Assembly (NCBI RefSeq): GCF_905220365.1
Contig: NC_061153.1
Span: forward strand, 12,674,114 to 12,738,113
Length of the DNA stretch: 64,000 nt
Source: Vanessa cardui
Taxonomy: Eukaryota > Arthropoda > Insecta > Lepidoptera > Nymphalidae
Direction of reading: 5' to 3'
The notes below the pieces were generated by a model. It was not told the origin of the DNA. It ran no database searches and saw only the letters and a list, made by a program, of their open reading frames with translations. Position 1 is the first letter of the stretch, and each line of letters begins with the position of its first letter. Made by a program: the position numbers and the translations under genes. Below are positions 23,500 to 35,300 of the stretch, piece after piece.

Positions 23500-25884
23500 A
23501 CCTAGGCTTACGCCGCGACTTTGCTTGGCGATTTCTTGTCGCAGACGTGACTAGGGCGATTATCGGTGTAGATTTTTTATCATACTACAATTTGATCATT
23601 GACTGTCGCAATAAACTATTAATCGATAACACGACTAGTCTCGCCGCCCCGGCTTCATCAACCCAGTCACTTAAAAATATTTCGTCAGTCAAAGTCGCGA
23701 CTGCTAGTAATTCGATGTACCATAAACTATTAAGGGACTTTCCACAGATCACCCGCCCAGCAGGCCTACCTCGTGTAATCAAACATAACACACTACACTA
23801 CATCAAAACTACACCTGGTCCACCAGTAAGTTGCACACCTCGACGATTAGCGCCTGACAAACTGAAAGTTGCTAGGGACGAGTTTTCGGATATGCTCAAA
23901 AGCGGTACAGCCAGACTCTCAAACTCACCTTGGGCATCACCACTCCATCTAGCGCCCAAAGGTGATAGTGGTTGGCGTCCTTGCGGCGACTATCGGATGC
24001 TCAATGCACGAACCGTGCCCGACAGGTATCCTATCCGCCATATCCAGGATTTCACTCATAGTATAGCCGGTTGCCGGATCTTCTCGACTATCGATATGGT
24101 GAAGGCTTATAACCAAATTCCTGTTAACCCTGAGGATATTCCGAAGACAGCAATCACCACCCCGTTTGGCCTGTTCGAGTTTCCGTTCATGACGTTCGGA
24201 CTTCGTAACGCAGGCCAAACTTTTCAGCGTTTCGTGGACGAGATGGTGAGAGGTCTAGATTTCTGTTATCTTAGTATTTTCTCGCGATGAGGCTAGTCAT
24301 ACCGATCACCTTCGCCAACTTTTCACTAGGCTGAGTGAATATGGCATGGTGATTAACATCTCAAAATGCATCTTTGGGGTACCTTCAGTAAAATTCTTAG
24401 GTTACAGTATATCTGCTGAAGGCACTAAGCCTTTACTAGATAAGGTTCAGCCAATCCAGAACTTCCCAGAGCCCAAAACATTGAGGGAGTTGCGTCGTTT
24501 TCTCGGGATTTTGAACTTTTATCGGAGGTTCATCCCTTGTGTCGCGCATTTTCAAATACCAACATAATACCACAAATGCTCTTTTAACAGACTCCTTTAA
24601 GGGTTCACATCCCGTCACCTTCACAGACAAGGAACACGATGCTTTCATAGCGTGCAAAAACAGTCTTTGCAATGCAGCACTCCTGGCACACCCAGACTGT
24701 AATGCTAAACTGGCCTTGATCACCGATGCATCAGATACGGCGATAGGAGCAGTTTTACAACAGTTCAAGGAAGGTCAGTGGCAACCACTAGCATTTTTTC
24801 GCGGAAATTATGCCCTCGCAAAAAAAATACTCTCCATACGATCGCGAACTCCTCGCCATCTACGAGGCAATTAAATATTTTCGTCATATGGTAGAGGCCA
24901 GGAACTTCATTATTTACACGGACCATAAGCCTATCGTCTTTGCGTTCCACACGCATAGGGAGAATTGCTCGCCCAGACAGTTTCGGCATTTGGATTTTAT
25001 ATCACAGTTTACTACTGACATCAGACACATTTCAGGGAAGGACAATGTTGTGGCTGATACACTGTCTCGCGTTGAGGAAATTTCTCAACCTATCGACATG
25101 ACCGCACTTGCTAACGCCCAACATTCCGACCCTGAGCTGCAGCGGTTGCTGAGTGGTAATGATTCTTCCCTACGCCTTAGGAAGGTCAAGGTCCGTGAAT
25201 CCAATGCCGACCTGTACTACGACGAGGCGTGCGGTGCTCCTAGACCATACGTACCCAAGTCAATGCGGCGACAAGTATACGACAGCCTACACTCGCTGAG
25301 CCATCCCGGCGCGAATGCAACGGTCAAGTTGGTGGCAGAGCGTTACGTGTGGCCAAATATGCGGAAAGACTGCAGGGAGTGGGCTCGCTCCTGTATAGCA
25401 TGCCAAGGCGCGAAAGTGACACGACACGTGTCGTCACTCCTAGGCAACTTTAAGCTGCCGCGATGCCGTTTTATGTTTGTCCATATCGACATCATAGGCC
25501 CCATCCCAGGAATATAGATACTGTCTCACAGCCGTTGATCGCTTTACCCGAAGGCCAGAGGTAATACCAATTAGGGATATCACGGCTGAGACAGTAGCTA
25601 AGAGCCTGTTGAATGGTTGGATCGCACGATATGGATGTCCGACTGACATTGTGACGGATCGTGGCAGACAGTTTGAGTCGGCACTCTTTTCACAATTGTC
25701 GAAAATTGCCGGTTTTCAACATCGACGAACCACCGCATATCACCCTGCATGTAATGGACACGTGGAGCGGTTTCATAGACAGCTGAAAGCAGCCATCACT
25801 TGCCATGAAAGCGCTAACTGGTTGGAAATCCTTCCACTATTAGGTATCAGGGCTACATTCAAGGATGACATACCAGCCTCACCC
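23500..25884 (+). pseudogene. Gypsy A pol, part 1: protease end, RT, RNase H, integrase core
   Basis: The piece starts inside the protease (AIIGVDFLSYYNLIIDC); gag and the 5' LTR are gone. RT follows (WASPLHLAPKGDSGWRPCGD, FSTIDMVKAYNQIPV with the motif A Asp, FPFMTFGLRNAGQTFQRFVD), but the YxDD box is destroyed at about 24265, where the frame passes from DFCY directly to LSIFSR and stops. RNase H gives LITDASDTAIGAVL and FIIYTDHKPIVFAF; integrase gives the zinc-binding H..H..C..C (HPGANATVKL to SCIACQGAK) and the core (VTDRGRQFES, AYHPACNGHVERFHRQLK). Frameshifts lie near 24280, 24540, 24830 and 25500. The integrase is cut at 25885 by gypsy B and resumes at 44093. Confidence 0.85.
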
Positions 25885-25989
25885 TGTAGTATATATGTAT
25901 GCGACTATGAATGCGAAAGCGCAGAATTAAAGCAACATGCGAGAGTGACAGACGTGCTATTAATTTACTCCCCATATCCCAACATTACA
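25885..25989 (+). repeat. Gypsy B 5' LTR-like sequence
   Basis: The 105 bp begin TGTAGTATATATG and end CATTACA, the TG..CA form of an LTR, and are followed directly by a PBS-like motif. This is short for an LTR, so an internal deletion is possible. Its first 17 bases recur at 44076-44092, where the 3' LTR should start. Confidence 0.55.
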
Positions 25990-26007
25990 TGGCGACCCTG
26001 CCTGTTT
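25990..26007 (+). promoter_or_regulatory. Primer-binding-site-like motif of gypsy B
   Basis: TGGCGACCCTGCCTG lies immediately after the LTR-like CATTACA. TGGCGACC is a motif I recall at the PBS of many insect gypsy elements. The matching tRNA cannot be checked here. Confidence 0.5.
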
Positions 26008-26098
26008 ATCGGCGGTCTGCTTGGGATTGATCGTGGCAGCGTTTAAAATGTGTGAAAATTAAAATTTAAAAAACAATTGAACTTATATTTAAAGTAAA

Positions 26099-26425
26099 AT
26101 GTGTCGTTCCGATATACAAAAAGACGAAGTGTTCATTACACAAAGCGCCTCAGGAGGCTCGAACTCCGCCCAGGTAGATGAATTAAAAAGTCATCTGACT
26201 GGGATAACCGTCGTGTTGATTATAATCTGCACCATTTTGGGCTTGGCCTTTATTTATGGAGTATACAAAATATACAAGAAATGCCACACAACATGGATGA
26301 GAAATGAAATGATGATGCATAATTTGCGTCGGTCTTTCATGTGGTCACCGGACTCCGGACCTCGTGTATCTCGGGTATGCTACGAGTGCCGCCACGAAAA
26401 GCGCCAGGAGACACCAAATATGTGA
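26099..26425 (+). CDS. Gypsy B small membrane-protein ORF (unknown function)
   Basis: This intact ORF of 108 codons lies between the PBS and gag. It has a polar N-terminus (about residues 1-33), one strong hydrophobic helix (ITVVLIIICTILGLAFIYG, about residues 37-55), a Cys/Lys-rich juxtamembrane part (YKIYKKCHTTWMRNEMMM) and a basic tail with a CxxC-like CYEC. I recall similar short single-pass ORFs ahead of gag in some insect gypsy elements, but no function is established that I can name. It is not an envelope gene: it is far too short and lacks a signal-cleavage-fusion layout. Being open inside a decayed element is notable. Confidence 0.65.
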   Translation: MCRSDIQKDEVFITQSASGGSNSAQVDELKSHLTGITVVLIIICTILGLAFIYGVYKIYKKCHTTWMRNEMMMHNLRRSFMWSPDSGPRVSRVCYECRHEKRQETPNM

Positions 26426-26506
26426 ATATGTGACTATGTGAATAATGTAACATTTTTTTTTTATTTTTTTTTTTTTAACATTTGTATTTTTTTAAACTAC
26501 ATTTTA

Positions 26507-26682
26507 ATGTCTAGTGAATTAAGTAAAATATATGAAAAATTAAAAAATATAAAAACCAATTTCGAAAATTTCGACTTTAAAACAGCGGTGTCACTCCTAC
26601 CAGTGATGACGGGGGAGGAATCGATCACCAAAAACTTGATGGACTCGATAGAGTTATATAGCTCTTCGCTTAAAGAAGAATA
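26507..26682 (+). pseudogene. Gypsy B gag, N-terminal part
   Basis: The frame MSSELSKIYEKLKNIKTNFE through GEESITKNLMDSIELYSSSL is a charged helical segment that ends at the tail of an inserted LINE (26684). Its continuation with the same character is found at about 31783. Upstream in-frame codons 26438-26506 are translated T-run and are not part of the protein. Confidence 0.65.
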
Positions 26683-27109
26683 ATAATAATAAGTAACTTT
26701 ATTCACCAAGAAGAAACATATACAAAATTAAGGTACAAAACCATAAAAAAAAGAGTTAACAATATGATATTTGATGATTTGGTGAAAAGGTCGTAGTCTC
26801 AGCTAGGCTGCTTTTCAGTCTACGCCTTGTACATATGCTGCCAACACAAACGTTACAGTCATTGCAGTAGCAGTTAAACGAAAATATAATTACCAAATAA
26901 TAAAAGTGAATACAATTTACACGCCCAATAGGCTAAAATAAAAACATGCAAGCATTATTAAAACAGAGAGGTTTGTTTTTTTTATTCTAGTAAAAGGAAA
27001 ATATTTCATATTGAATAAAAATAATAATATTTAAAATGTATAAGTAAATAGCGATATATATTTTAATAAATTACAATCAAATTAATAATCAAATATAATA
27101 AGTTTATTT

Positions 27110-29985
27110 ACACACATTTGTCCAGACACATTGCGTCTTTTGCATAGATAGAAGCCATTGCTTGCATTGTGCCTTAAATTTACTTTGAGACGTACTATTC
27201 TTAATCGGAGGTGGGATATCGTTCCAACACTTGGAAGCTGCGAAGCGAAAGCTACCTCTAAATTATTGCAAATGTGGTCTAGGCAGTATTAGTCGCGGAA
27301 CTCGGCTCAATCTACAATTTGATTCATTTGTTTCGGACCATTTAAGTTTATCCGCCAAATAATTGGGAATTTTACCATATTTTAAGTTGAAAGTGATATT
27401 ATTTAATTTAAGTATACGGCGTATATATATATATAATATATTAAATATTTCATATTAAATATATTCTTGGAATTTAAATAAGGTGTAATATGTGAATATC
27501 GAGGTATATTGTAACAAAATCTTAGACAAGAATTTTGTATCCTCTGTATTTTCCTTTCAGTCTTTTTATAAAGGCAGGGGCCATAAAGAATATCACAGTA
27601 ATCCAATTGAGACAGAACCAAGGATTCCACAAGTTTAGATCGCGCTGATTCACTCAAAAATGGTCTAAACCTATAAATCATTTTGAGTAAACCGTAACAC
27701 TTCGAAGTAACAGATGATATGTGTTCTTCAAAGCGTAATGACCCATCCAACTTCACCCCAAGGTTCCTCGCTAGCTTAGACTCAACCAAAGAATGACCAT
27801 CTATATAAATCCTATGACATATTTGACCAATCGATACCATTTGTTGCCTAGTACCAAAAATTATGTAAGTACATTTTTGTGGATTTAATGACAGGTCATG
27901 GTTCTTCGACCAACTAAAAATTTGAGAAAGATCATCATTAACATTTTGGATAGTTTCATCATTATTTATATATGGATTGATGTTCAATAATAACTGTGTA
28001 TCATCTGCGTACATGTGGACTAAACTAGTTTTGACACATTCGTGAAGATCTGCCGTATAAATTGAGTACAAAATTGGTCCAAGTATAGAACCTTGGATAA
28101 CACCTCTATTAACTTTTATAGCGCTAGACCTTGTAGGCCTTCCATTCATGCCAGAGACTTCTACTATTTGTAATCTATCTTTAAAATAACTAGAAAACCA
28201 CGTGCATACGAGATCAGAACAACCATAAAATTTCAATTTGGCCAGAAGTAAATCTATATTAAGACAGTCAAATGCTCTACTGTAGTCTAATAGTATCAAA
28301 ATTGAAGCCATATTATTATTAGATGCAGAAAGAATTTCATCAACAATATGTAATAACGCTGTAGTGGAACTGTGTGACTTTCTAAAACCGGATTGACATT
28401 TCGGAATAATGCAATGTTTTTCAAAATAGGAAACTATTTGTTCATTTACTGCCTTTTCCAAAACCTTTGATAAAACAGGCAAAATTCCAATCGGTCGTAA
28501 GTCTTTAGCTGAGTCCACATTTGTCTTTTTCGGAAGAGGTTTAATAATTGTAGTTTTCCACGATGTTGGAAAGTATCCCGTGCGTAAAGAAGTATTTATT
28601 ATATGTGTTATAGCAACTAACGAGTACGGGAGGGTAAGTTTTACCATTTTAATAGATATGTCATCAATACCTACGGCATTAGAGACTATAGAATTAATAA
28701 TTTTTAAAATGCTTTCGGTAGAAAGTTCTGTAAAATCACATCCAGAATAAATCGGTTGGTTATACTTATTTATAATGCTACTATTATGTGAAACACTAGG
28801 TACAGAGTCAAGGAATGCTTTATTTATTATATTTGGATCACATAGATGAGCTGGAATTGTGTTAATGTGAGTGCCTAAAAACTTTTTAAGTTCACCGTGC
28901 ATTTTTTTCGGATTATTAATAAATTTATTAATTTTATTTGTGAAATAAAAAGATTTTTCTTTTTGAGTTACCTCAAATACAGTATTTCTCAATTGTTTGT
29001 ATGAATTTATATCACGGTCAGAGTTCGTTTTTTTAGCAATATTACAAGCCTTATCTCTGTCTATCATCATTGCTTTAATGGTATCTGTAATCCATGGGGA
29101 AGGGGGATATTTGAAGCGCTTAGTTTTCAAAGGAACAAAATGATTGAAAAGGCCCAGAATTAAAAAATTAAAACAATCTACCATAGCATCAACATGGTCA
29201 AACTGTAATATCATATCCCAAGGTGTAATAGATGATGCGAATTGGTATGTATCAAGATCAAAATTATTAAATGGTCTGTACTGAATAACTCTTGGAATTG
29301 GTTTATTTACTTCCAGAGGTATAATTGCCGTAATGAAAGCATGATCACTCAAATCATCATTATATTGAACATTAATTTCACTTATATTTAAGCTATCATT
29401 ACAGCAGATAACGTCTATTAGAGAGCTAGATGAATTCGTGACTCGAGTAGGTTTGTTAACTATTTGATTCAATTTATATTCCGCTATTAACGTTAAAAAT
29501 TCATTTTGAGAAATACCATGCGAATTTAAATCAATATTTATGTCACCTGTTACAAATACGTATTCATATTTTGGTGTTAAAAATGATAGATTGTCATCTA
29601 GCCCAGATAAAAAAGTGCTAAAACTAAGTTTAGGTGGTCGGTAGATGACTCCTACAGCAATTATGCATGTTTTAATCTTAATTTCAAACCACTGTTGCTC
29701 AAGTGCCGAAGAATCTACTGGCAATATTTTTACTCTCAAATTTGAACGTATATATGCGCCTACTCCTCCTCCTCTAGATTGCGAGCCTGATCGTGGTGCA
29801 TGAAAAAAATCATAGCCTGGAATATTGTAATTTTTTAGCGTGACATTCTCAGATAGCCATGTTTCCGTAATAGTAATGATGTCTGGATCAAAATATTTTA
29901 TAGTGTGTGATAATTCGTCTCTTCCAGTATTTAGTGATTGAGCATTCAGCACAGATAATTTTAACCTTGTAACTTTTTTACCCAT
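27110..29985 (-). pseudogene. LINE family Z ORF2: endonuclease and reverse transcriptase
   Basis: The frame is open for 860 codons. Endonuclease: LSVLNAQSLNTGRDELSH, DIITITETWLSENVTL (Glu), YVFVTGDINIDLNSHG (GDxN) and DDLSDHAFITAII (SDH). RT: KKTNVDSAKDLRPIGILP, LLDYSRAFDCLNIDLL (motif A), RGVIQGSILGPILYSIYTAD and LVHMYADDTQLLLNI (motif C). All catalytic residues I can see are present. Near 27421-27440 a TA-rich run shifts the frame, and the true C-terminus (FRGSFRFAASKCWNDIPPPI) continues in another frame to about 27110, with one further stop. The damage is therefore confined to the C-terminal domain. Confidence 0.85.
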
Positions 29986-30224
29986 TTTTTAGAATTAAGC
30001 GTATAAATAAATATATATAAAATTACATAATATAAAATAACATAACTTTTTTTTCTTAAAATGTTTGCATGAAATATTTTCCTCATAATAATTGCAATAT
30101 ATTTATATTTTACTTGACCGACATCAATTTCGCAATTGCCTTTGAAAATACCAAAAGGATTACAATATTTTTTTATTTCTGCTATTATAGTATATTCGCA
30201 ATAAACATAGATTATAAAAAATTG
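29986..30224 (-). other. LINE family Z spacer between ORF1 and ORF2
   Basis: About 240 bp of AT-rich sequence lie between the stop of ORF1 and the ATG of ORF2. No conserved element was noticed. Confidence 0.6.
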
Positions 30225-31322
30225 TCATAATATAAAACGACTAATGTCGTGTATGGAGTTTATATGAAAAACAGGTGACTTTGTTGATTTACGCACTAAA
30301 ATTTTACAATCTTTAACCCAAACAAAAGAAAAGTTTCGTTCGCGAGCCTTATCCTTTACAGTACGAAGGAGACGCTGATTTGCGAATGTCAAATTATCTC
30401 TTAAGAAAATTTTATGGGAAACACCGCTTATTCCTATATCCGATGTTGTAAGAAGCCCCCTTTTATTTGATTTTTGCCATTTTTTTACTGAACTGATTAC
30501 TTTTTCTTTTATTTCCTTGTTCTTAAAACGAACTAATATGCGTGATGGCTCTTCTCCTTTTGGTGTTGAAGCTATATTAGCAAAAGTCAAATCAGTTGTG
30601 GGTTGTTCTTCATCATATGCAGATGCCATTTGGAATTGATGTTTTCTAGTTTTCATCCTATATACACATTCTAAGTCACTGGGTAGAATCGATATTCCCG
30701 TGGTTTTCGCTATTAGACATACAGTATCCGCTAGGTTTTCATTAGGAGTTTGTGTAACACCGCATATCTCCAAGTTATTGATACGATCTTTTTGGTCCCT
30801 TTTGTTTATTTCATTTTGTAAGTTTTCATTTTGTAACATTAAATCTGATAATTTCTGTTCTATTTTTTCGATTCTTTGTCCCTGATGTTCGACTTCTAAG
30901 ACTTTTGTTTGTAATTCAAATAAGTCATTTTTCATCTCCATAACACAAGATTGTAGCTTTTTGAATTCATTATCTTGTTCATTGAGCCTAGCATTTATTT
31001 CTGCACGAAAGTTTCTTATTTCTGTTAAAATTAAATCATTGAAGTTTTTGTTTCTCATGTCTGCTTGATCTCTTGACGTAGCTATACCACATATAGGCGA
31101 CTTGTTACTATGCAATGAAGTGTTGATGTCCTTATTACTCACTGTTTGCATTTTTTTAGAATTTGTTTTACAAGTTGTACACTTCCATGTAGATCTAGCG
31201 TTACTCGAATCACTGTTAAAATTAACGCAATCCGAATGAAACAGACAGCTACAACTATTGCACTTAATACGTTTTTGCCCAACTCCTATGTTGATCTTAC
31301 ATATCTCACATGTATTAACCAT
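30225..31322 (-). CDS. LINE family Z ORF1: PHD finger, coiled coil, FP-like C-terminal domain
   Basis: This open ORF of 365 codons starts with a PHD-like zinc finger (CEICKINIGVGQKRIKC, CNSCSCLFHSDC, WKCTTCK; about residues 5-53), passes through a linker, then a long coiled coil (about 100-175; VEHQGQRIEKIEQKLSDLML), and ends in a domain with SRILVRFKNKEIKEKVISSV, TTSDIGISGVSHKIFLRDNL and FSFVWVKDCKILVRK. The same layout is found at 62907-63900. PHD-type ORF1 proteins occur in several LINE clades of the CR1/jockey group and probably chaperone the RNA. No stop or frameshift is seen. Confidence 0.85.
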   Translation of the reverse strand: MVNTCEICKINIGVGQKRIKCNSCSCLFHSDCVNFNSDSSNARSTWKCTTCKTNSKKMQTVSNKDINTSLHSNKSPICGIATSRDQADMRNKNFNDLILTEIRNFRAEINARLNEQDNEFKKLQSCVMEMKNDLFELQTKVLEVEHQGQRIEKIEQKLSDLMLQNENLQNEINKRDQKDRINNLEICGVTQTPNENLADTVCLIAKTTGISILPSDLECVYRMKTRKHQFQMASAYDEEQPTTDLTFANIASTPKGEEPSRILVRFKNKEIKEKVISSVKKWQKSNKRGLLTTSDIGISGVSHKIFLRDNLTFANQRLLRTVKDKARERNFSFVWVKDCKILVRKSTKSPVFHINSIHDISRFIL

Positions 31323-31365
31323 CTTTTAACTATTTTTAAAAATTATCATGAAAATAAATGTGTGA

Positions 31366-31440
31366 TATACCGGGGTTTGAACCATCAACTTCTCGAGTAT
31401 AATATTAGAGCCGTTACCAATGCGCCAAACGTTAGTTAGT
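31366..31440 (-). other. tRNA-like (A-box/B-box) sequence in LINE Z 5' UTR
   Basis: On the minus strand the sequence has TTGGCGCATTGGTAACGG, a good match to a pol III A box and D arm, and about 35 bp later ATGGTTCAAACCCCGG, a good B box. The acceptor and T stems do not pair well, so this is not a functional tRNA gene. It could be a SINE head inserted just upstream of ORF1, or a tRNA-derived promoter module of the LINE. Confidence 0.6.
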
Positions 31441-31782
31441 AGACGATGTTGAAAATATGCACTACTGTTTACTGTTCTGTCACTTATGATGTTTGCAGAG
31501 TACAGTAACACTTATATTGTGATTTATGAAGGTAGACAAAAAATTATCTACACTGATCTCCGAACCACAAAACTATATGAATGTTATTTATAATGTTAAT
31601 TCACAATTTATAACACTTTTTTATTAATGATTACGTGCATCACCTCACTCAATATATATAACAGCGAATTTTTTATACTAAGAGTCACTAATTTACTGGA
31701 AATATTTTTTTATTCGAGGAGCACTAAACTTTACTGCGTACGCTGTGGTGGCAGCACTCGTACGCAAGAAGGTAAGTCTATG

Positions 31783-32192
31783 TTAATTAAATTGTTTTAA
31801 AAACTCGTTTGAATGAAAGCGCTAAATTACGCTTATCAGACACATATGAGTCATGCGAGGCGCTTATAAAAGATATGAGAAATCATCTTTTAGCTAAAAA
31901 ATCTAGCACTTCCATTCATAATGAATTAATGCAAATAAGACAAAATAGCAGTTCTATTAATAATTATGGTAGTAAAATCGAAAAATTATTCGTGGATTTG
32001 ACAATTTCTCAAGCCAATGGTGACAAAAATGCGCATAGCATTTTACATCCCATAAACGAAAAAAATGCTATTAAAAGCTTCACAAACGGCTTGCGAAATC
32101 GTCAACTCAGTACTATTTTGTCGGCACGTAATTATAGCACATTAAAATACATGATTAAAGCAGCAAAAGATGATGAGTCGTCCTGTATTTAA
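31783..32192 (+). pseudogene. Gypsy B gag, continuation
   Basis: The frame IVLKTRLNESAKLRLSDTYE, MRNHLLAKKSSTSIHNELMQ and LFVDLTISQANGDKNAHSIL, ending NYSTLKYMIKAAKDDES, has the helical composition of a gypsy capsid. The frame is still open at the left edge, where it is interrupted by the LINE, and ends at a stop near 32190. No zinc knuckle is visible before the RTE insertion at 32354. Confidence 0.7.
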
Positions 32193-32353
32193 TATTATGG
32201 CGAATTAATTTTATGACTCCAACAGAAAACATCCAAACTTCTCAAAATAGTCAAAATAACCCTAATTACCATAAAAATGAAAATAACTTGGAATTTTTTC
32301 GAGGCTAATAGTATATTAGGTAGCGAATATAGTAATTCCGTTGAATTAGAAAT
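32193..32353 (+). other. Gypsy B gag-pol junction remnant
   Basis: About 160 bp between the gag stop and the RTE insertion read NFMTPTENIQTSQNSQNN in one frame, a plausible low-complexity gag tail. The last 11 bases, GAATTAGAAAT, are the left copy of the RTE target duplication. Confidence 0.5.
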
Positions 32354-32361
32354 CATCATCA

Positions 32362-35300
32362 TCAACAGCCTATTTTTGTCCACTGTTGGACATAGGCCTC
32401 TCCCAGTGCACGCCACTGTGGTCTTTCTCCGGCTACTCGCATCCAGGTCCTGCCTGCCGCCTTGCGTATATCGTCACTCCACCGTGCCTGAGGACGTCCT
32501 ACACTACGTTTGCCGAGACGCGGTCTCCACTCTAGAACACGTTTTCCCCAACGGTTGTCGGTTCTACGACAAATATGACCAGCCCACTGCCACTTCAGCT
32601 TACTAATCCGGTGGGCTATGTCGATGACTTTGGTTCTTTGACGGATAACCTCATTTCTGATGCGATCCCTCAAAGAAACGCCGAGCATAGCCCTTTCCAT
32701 AGCACGCTGAGCGACTTTAAGTTGGTGGACCAGCCTTGTCGTGAGTGTCCACGTTTCGGCTCCGTATGTCATGACGGGTAGGACGCACTGATTGAAGACT
32801 TTCGTCTTAAGGCACTGTGGGATCGACGATGTTAGGATTCGACGTAACTTCCCAAACGCTGCCCAACCCAGCTGAATTCTTCTATTCACCTCGTCCTCAA
32901 GGTTGTTTCTACCTAATCGCAGAGTCTGCCCGAGGTAGACATATTTTTGAACAACTTCGAGAACGGTACCGTGTATCGTAGTCGGTTCCGGTAGAACATG
33001 TTCATTGAACATGACCTTGGTTTTATCCAAGTTCATCCGTAGGCCGATACGCATAGAAGAATCAGCCAGCTCGTTCAGCATTTGTTGTAGGTCCTGCAGC
33101 GTTTCTGCCACGATGACGATGTCGTCTGCGAATCTCAAGTGAGAGATGTATTCGCCATTGATGTTAATGCCACGTCCTTTCCAGTTCAGCGTCTTGAACA
33201 TATCCTCCATTGCATTAGTGAACAATTTGGGGGAAATAACGTCCCCTTGTCTCACTCCTCGATGCAATGGTATGGGATTTGTTTGCTGATTTTGTACTCG
33301 GACGGACATGGTGGCAGCTTCGTAGAGACATCTCATCACTTGGATGTATCGCCAATCAACTTGGCAACGCTGCAGGGACTCCAGAACAGCCCAGATTTCA
33401 ACCGAGTCAAAGGCCTTCTCATAGTCCACGAATGCAAGACACAGGGGCCGATTATACTCATGGGACTTCTGTATAATCTGCCGCACTGTATGGATGTGGT
33501 CTATGGTGCCGTATCCGGTCCGAAACCCGGCCTGCTCCGGGGGTTGGAATTCGTCGAATCTTCGCGCAAGACGGTTCGTGATCACTCTTGAAAACAGCTT
33601 ATAGACATGGCTCAGTAGGGATATGGGACGATAGTTCTTCAGCAGGGTTTTGTCTCCCTTTTTGAAGAACAGGACGACCACACTCCTACTCCACGCCTCC
33701 GGAGTTCTCCCTTCGAAGAGGACAGAGTTAAAAAGCGTCTGAAGTTCCCTAAGTACCGGTTTACCTCCCGCTTTTAATAGCTCTGTGGTAACGCCGTCCT
33801 CTCCAGGGGCTTTTCCATTTTTAAGCTGTCCAAGAGCAGTCTCGATTTCGCCAATACTGACTTCAGGCAGGTCTTCGGAGAAATGGCGTGTTAATGTAGC
33901 TCTAGGATCCTCATTTTCGGGATCAGGTCGAGATGCATGCGATGCGTATAACCGGCCGTAGAAGTCCTCTACTTCCGAAAGTACTGCCGGCTTAGAAGAA
34001 ACGACTTCTCCACTTGCTGTGGTCAACTTCGTCAGGTGGCTCCTTCCAAGAGATTGTACGAACACCTTAGACCCCCGATTCTGCTCAATAGCTCTTTTTA
34101 TTGCAAGAGTATTGGAGCACCGGAGGTCGTGTCGTACGCGCCTGCTGATCTCTTGGTTTAATTGCCGTTTCTCTGACGAAGTGACAGGTGGGTTTTCACG
34201 TCGTTTCTTCATGAGCCCCAAAGTCTCTTCCGAAAGGTTCGACTTCCTGCCCTTACGCTGCATGCCACAATATCTCGTGCCTTCTTCCCTGAGAATTCGA
34301 ACTACATTTTCGAGGTTCTGGTTTACGTCCGTTGTGGTTTCCACGGCAGCGAATCGGTTCTCCAGGATTGACTGGAATGTTTCAGATCCCGCAATGGTTT
34401 GGAGCAGCTTTGGTCGGAGCGTGGACTTCATCAGACGGGCGCGCTCGGCCTTAAAATTGATATTCAGAGAGCCTCGGAGGAGTCGGTGATCACTACCGGT
34501 ATTGAACCTGTTAATCACTGAGACGTCTCTGAATATATGCCTCTTGTCCGTCATTATGAAGTCGATCTCGTTTTTCGTCATAGTGTCGGGGCTTTGCCAC
34601 GTCCACTTCCTTTGCGGCTGCTTCTTGAAGAAGGAGTTCATCAAGAAGAGCCCCTCCCGTTCGAGGAAGTTGACAAGCATTTGCCCCCTATGATTCCTGC
34701 TTCCAAGTCCATGGGGTCCTACTACCGATTCGCTGCAGTTCTGTACTCCCACTTTAGCGTTGAAGTCCCCCATGACAACGTTGTAGTGGGTTTTCGTGGT
34801 GAAGTGGAGGGCCCTCGATATGTCATCGAATAATTCTTCCACTTCATCGTCCGAGTGTGTCGAGGTCGGTGCGTACGCTTGCACCACCTTGAGGCTGTAC
34901 CTCTCGGTGAGCTTTATAATGAGGTACGCTACCCTGTTCGACACACTGGAGATTTCCATCACGTTGTCAACTAGGGACTTATTTACCAGAAACCCAACGC
35001 CACCTTGGGATTGTTGGTCACCCTCTCGGAAGTACATTAGGTGGCCTGATTCGAGGGTTACGGTGTCCTCTCCCTCTCTACGGACTTCACATAGCCCTAA
35101 TATGTGCCACCTAATTTTCCCAAGTTCTACCTCAAGTTGCGCTAGATGCGAGTCAAGCCGTAGCGTGCGTCCGTTGTACGTCGCAAGGGTCAGTCGGTTG
35201 TGGTGGCCTCCCGTAGCCCGGTGATTCTTAGCACCCCCCGTCCCGCCGTTACCATCGTCGCCACCATGACGAGGAATAGCGGGGCTGCCGGGAACTGGGG

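Larger units (their letters stand above)
26684..31780 (-). mobile_element. PHD-type jockey-superfamily LINE (family Z), nearly full length
   Basis: On the minus strand this 5.1-kb element has a 5' UTR (31780-31323), ORF1 (31322-30225), ORF2 (29985 to about 27110), a 3' UTR of roughly 400 bp, and an AATAAT-type simple tail at 26684-26697. It splits the gag of gypsy B. AAGAAG occurs at both borders (26678-26683 and about 31769-31774) and may be a short target duplication. Both ORFs are largely intact, so it is one of the younger insertions. Confidence 0.85.

Noticed and set aside
26099..26425. Retroviral-type envelope gene in gypsy B
   Set aside because: The ORF is only 108 codons, lies before gag, and has one membrane helix without cleavage or fusion features; no env-like ORF follows integrase.
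26438..26506. N-terminal extension FFFYFFFF of the gag frame
   Set aside because: It is a translated T-run; the natural start is the ATG at 26507.
33139..34833. Plus-strand ORFs of 60-156 codons
   Set aside because: All are antisense shadows of the RTE endonuclease/RT frame.
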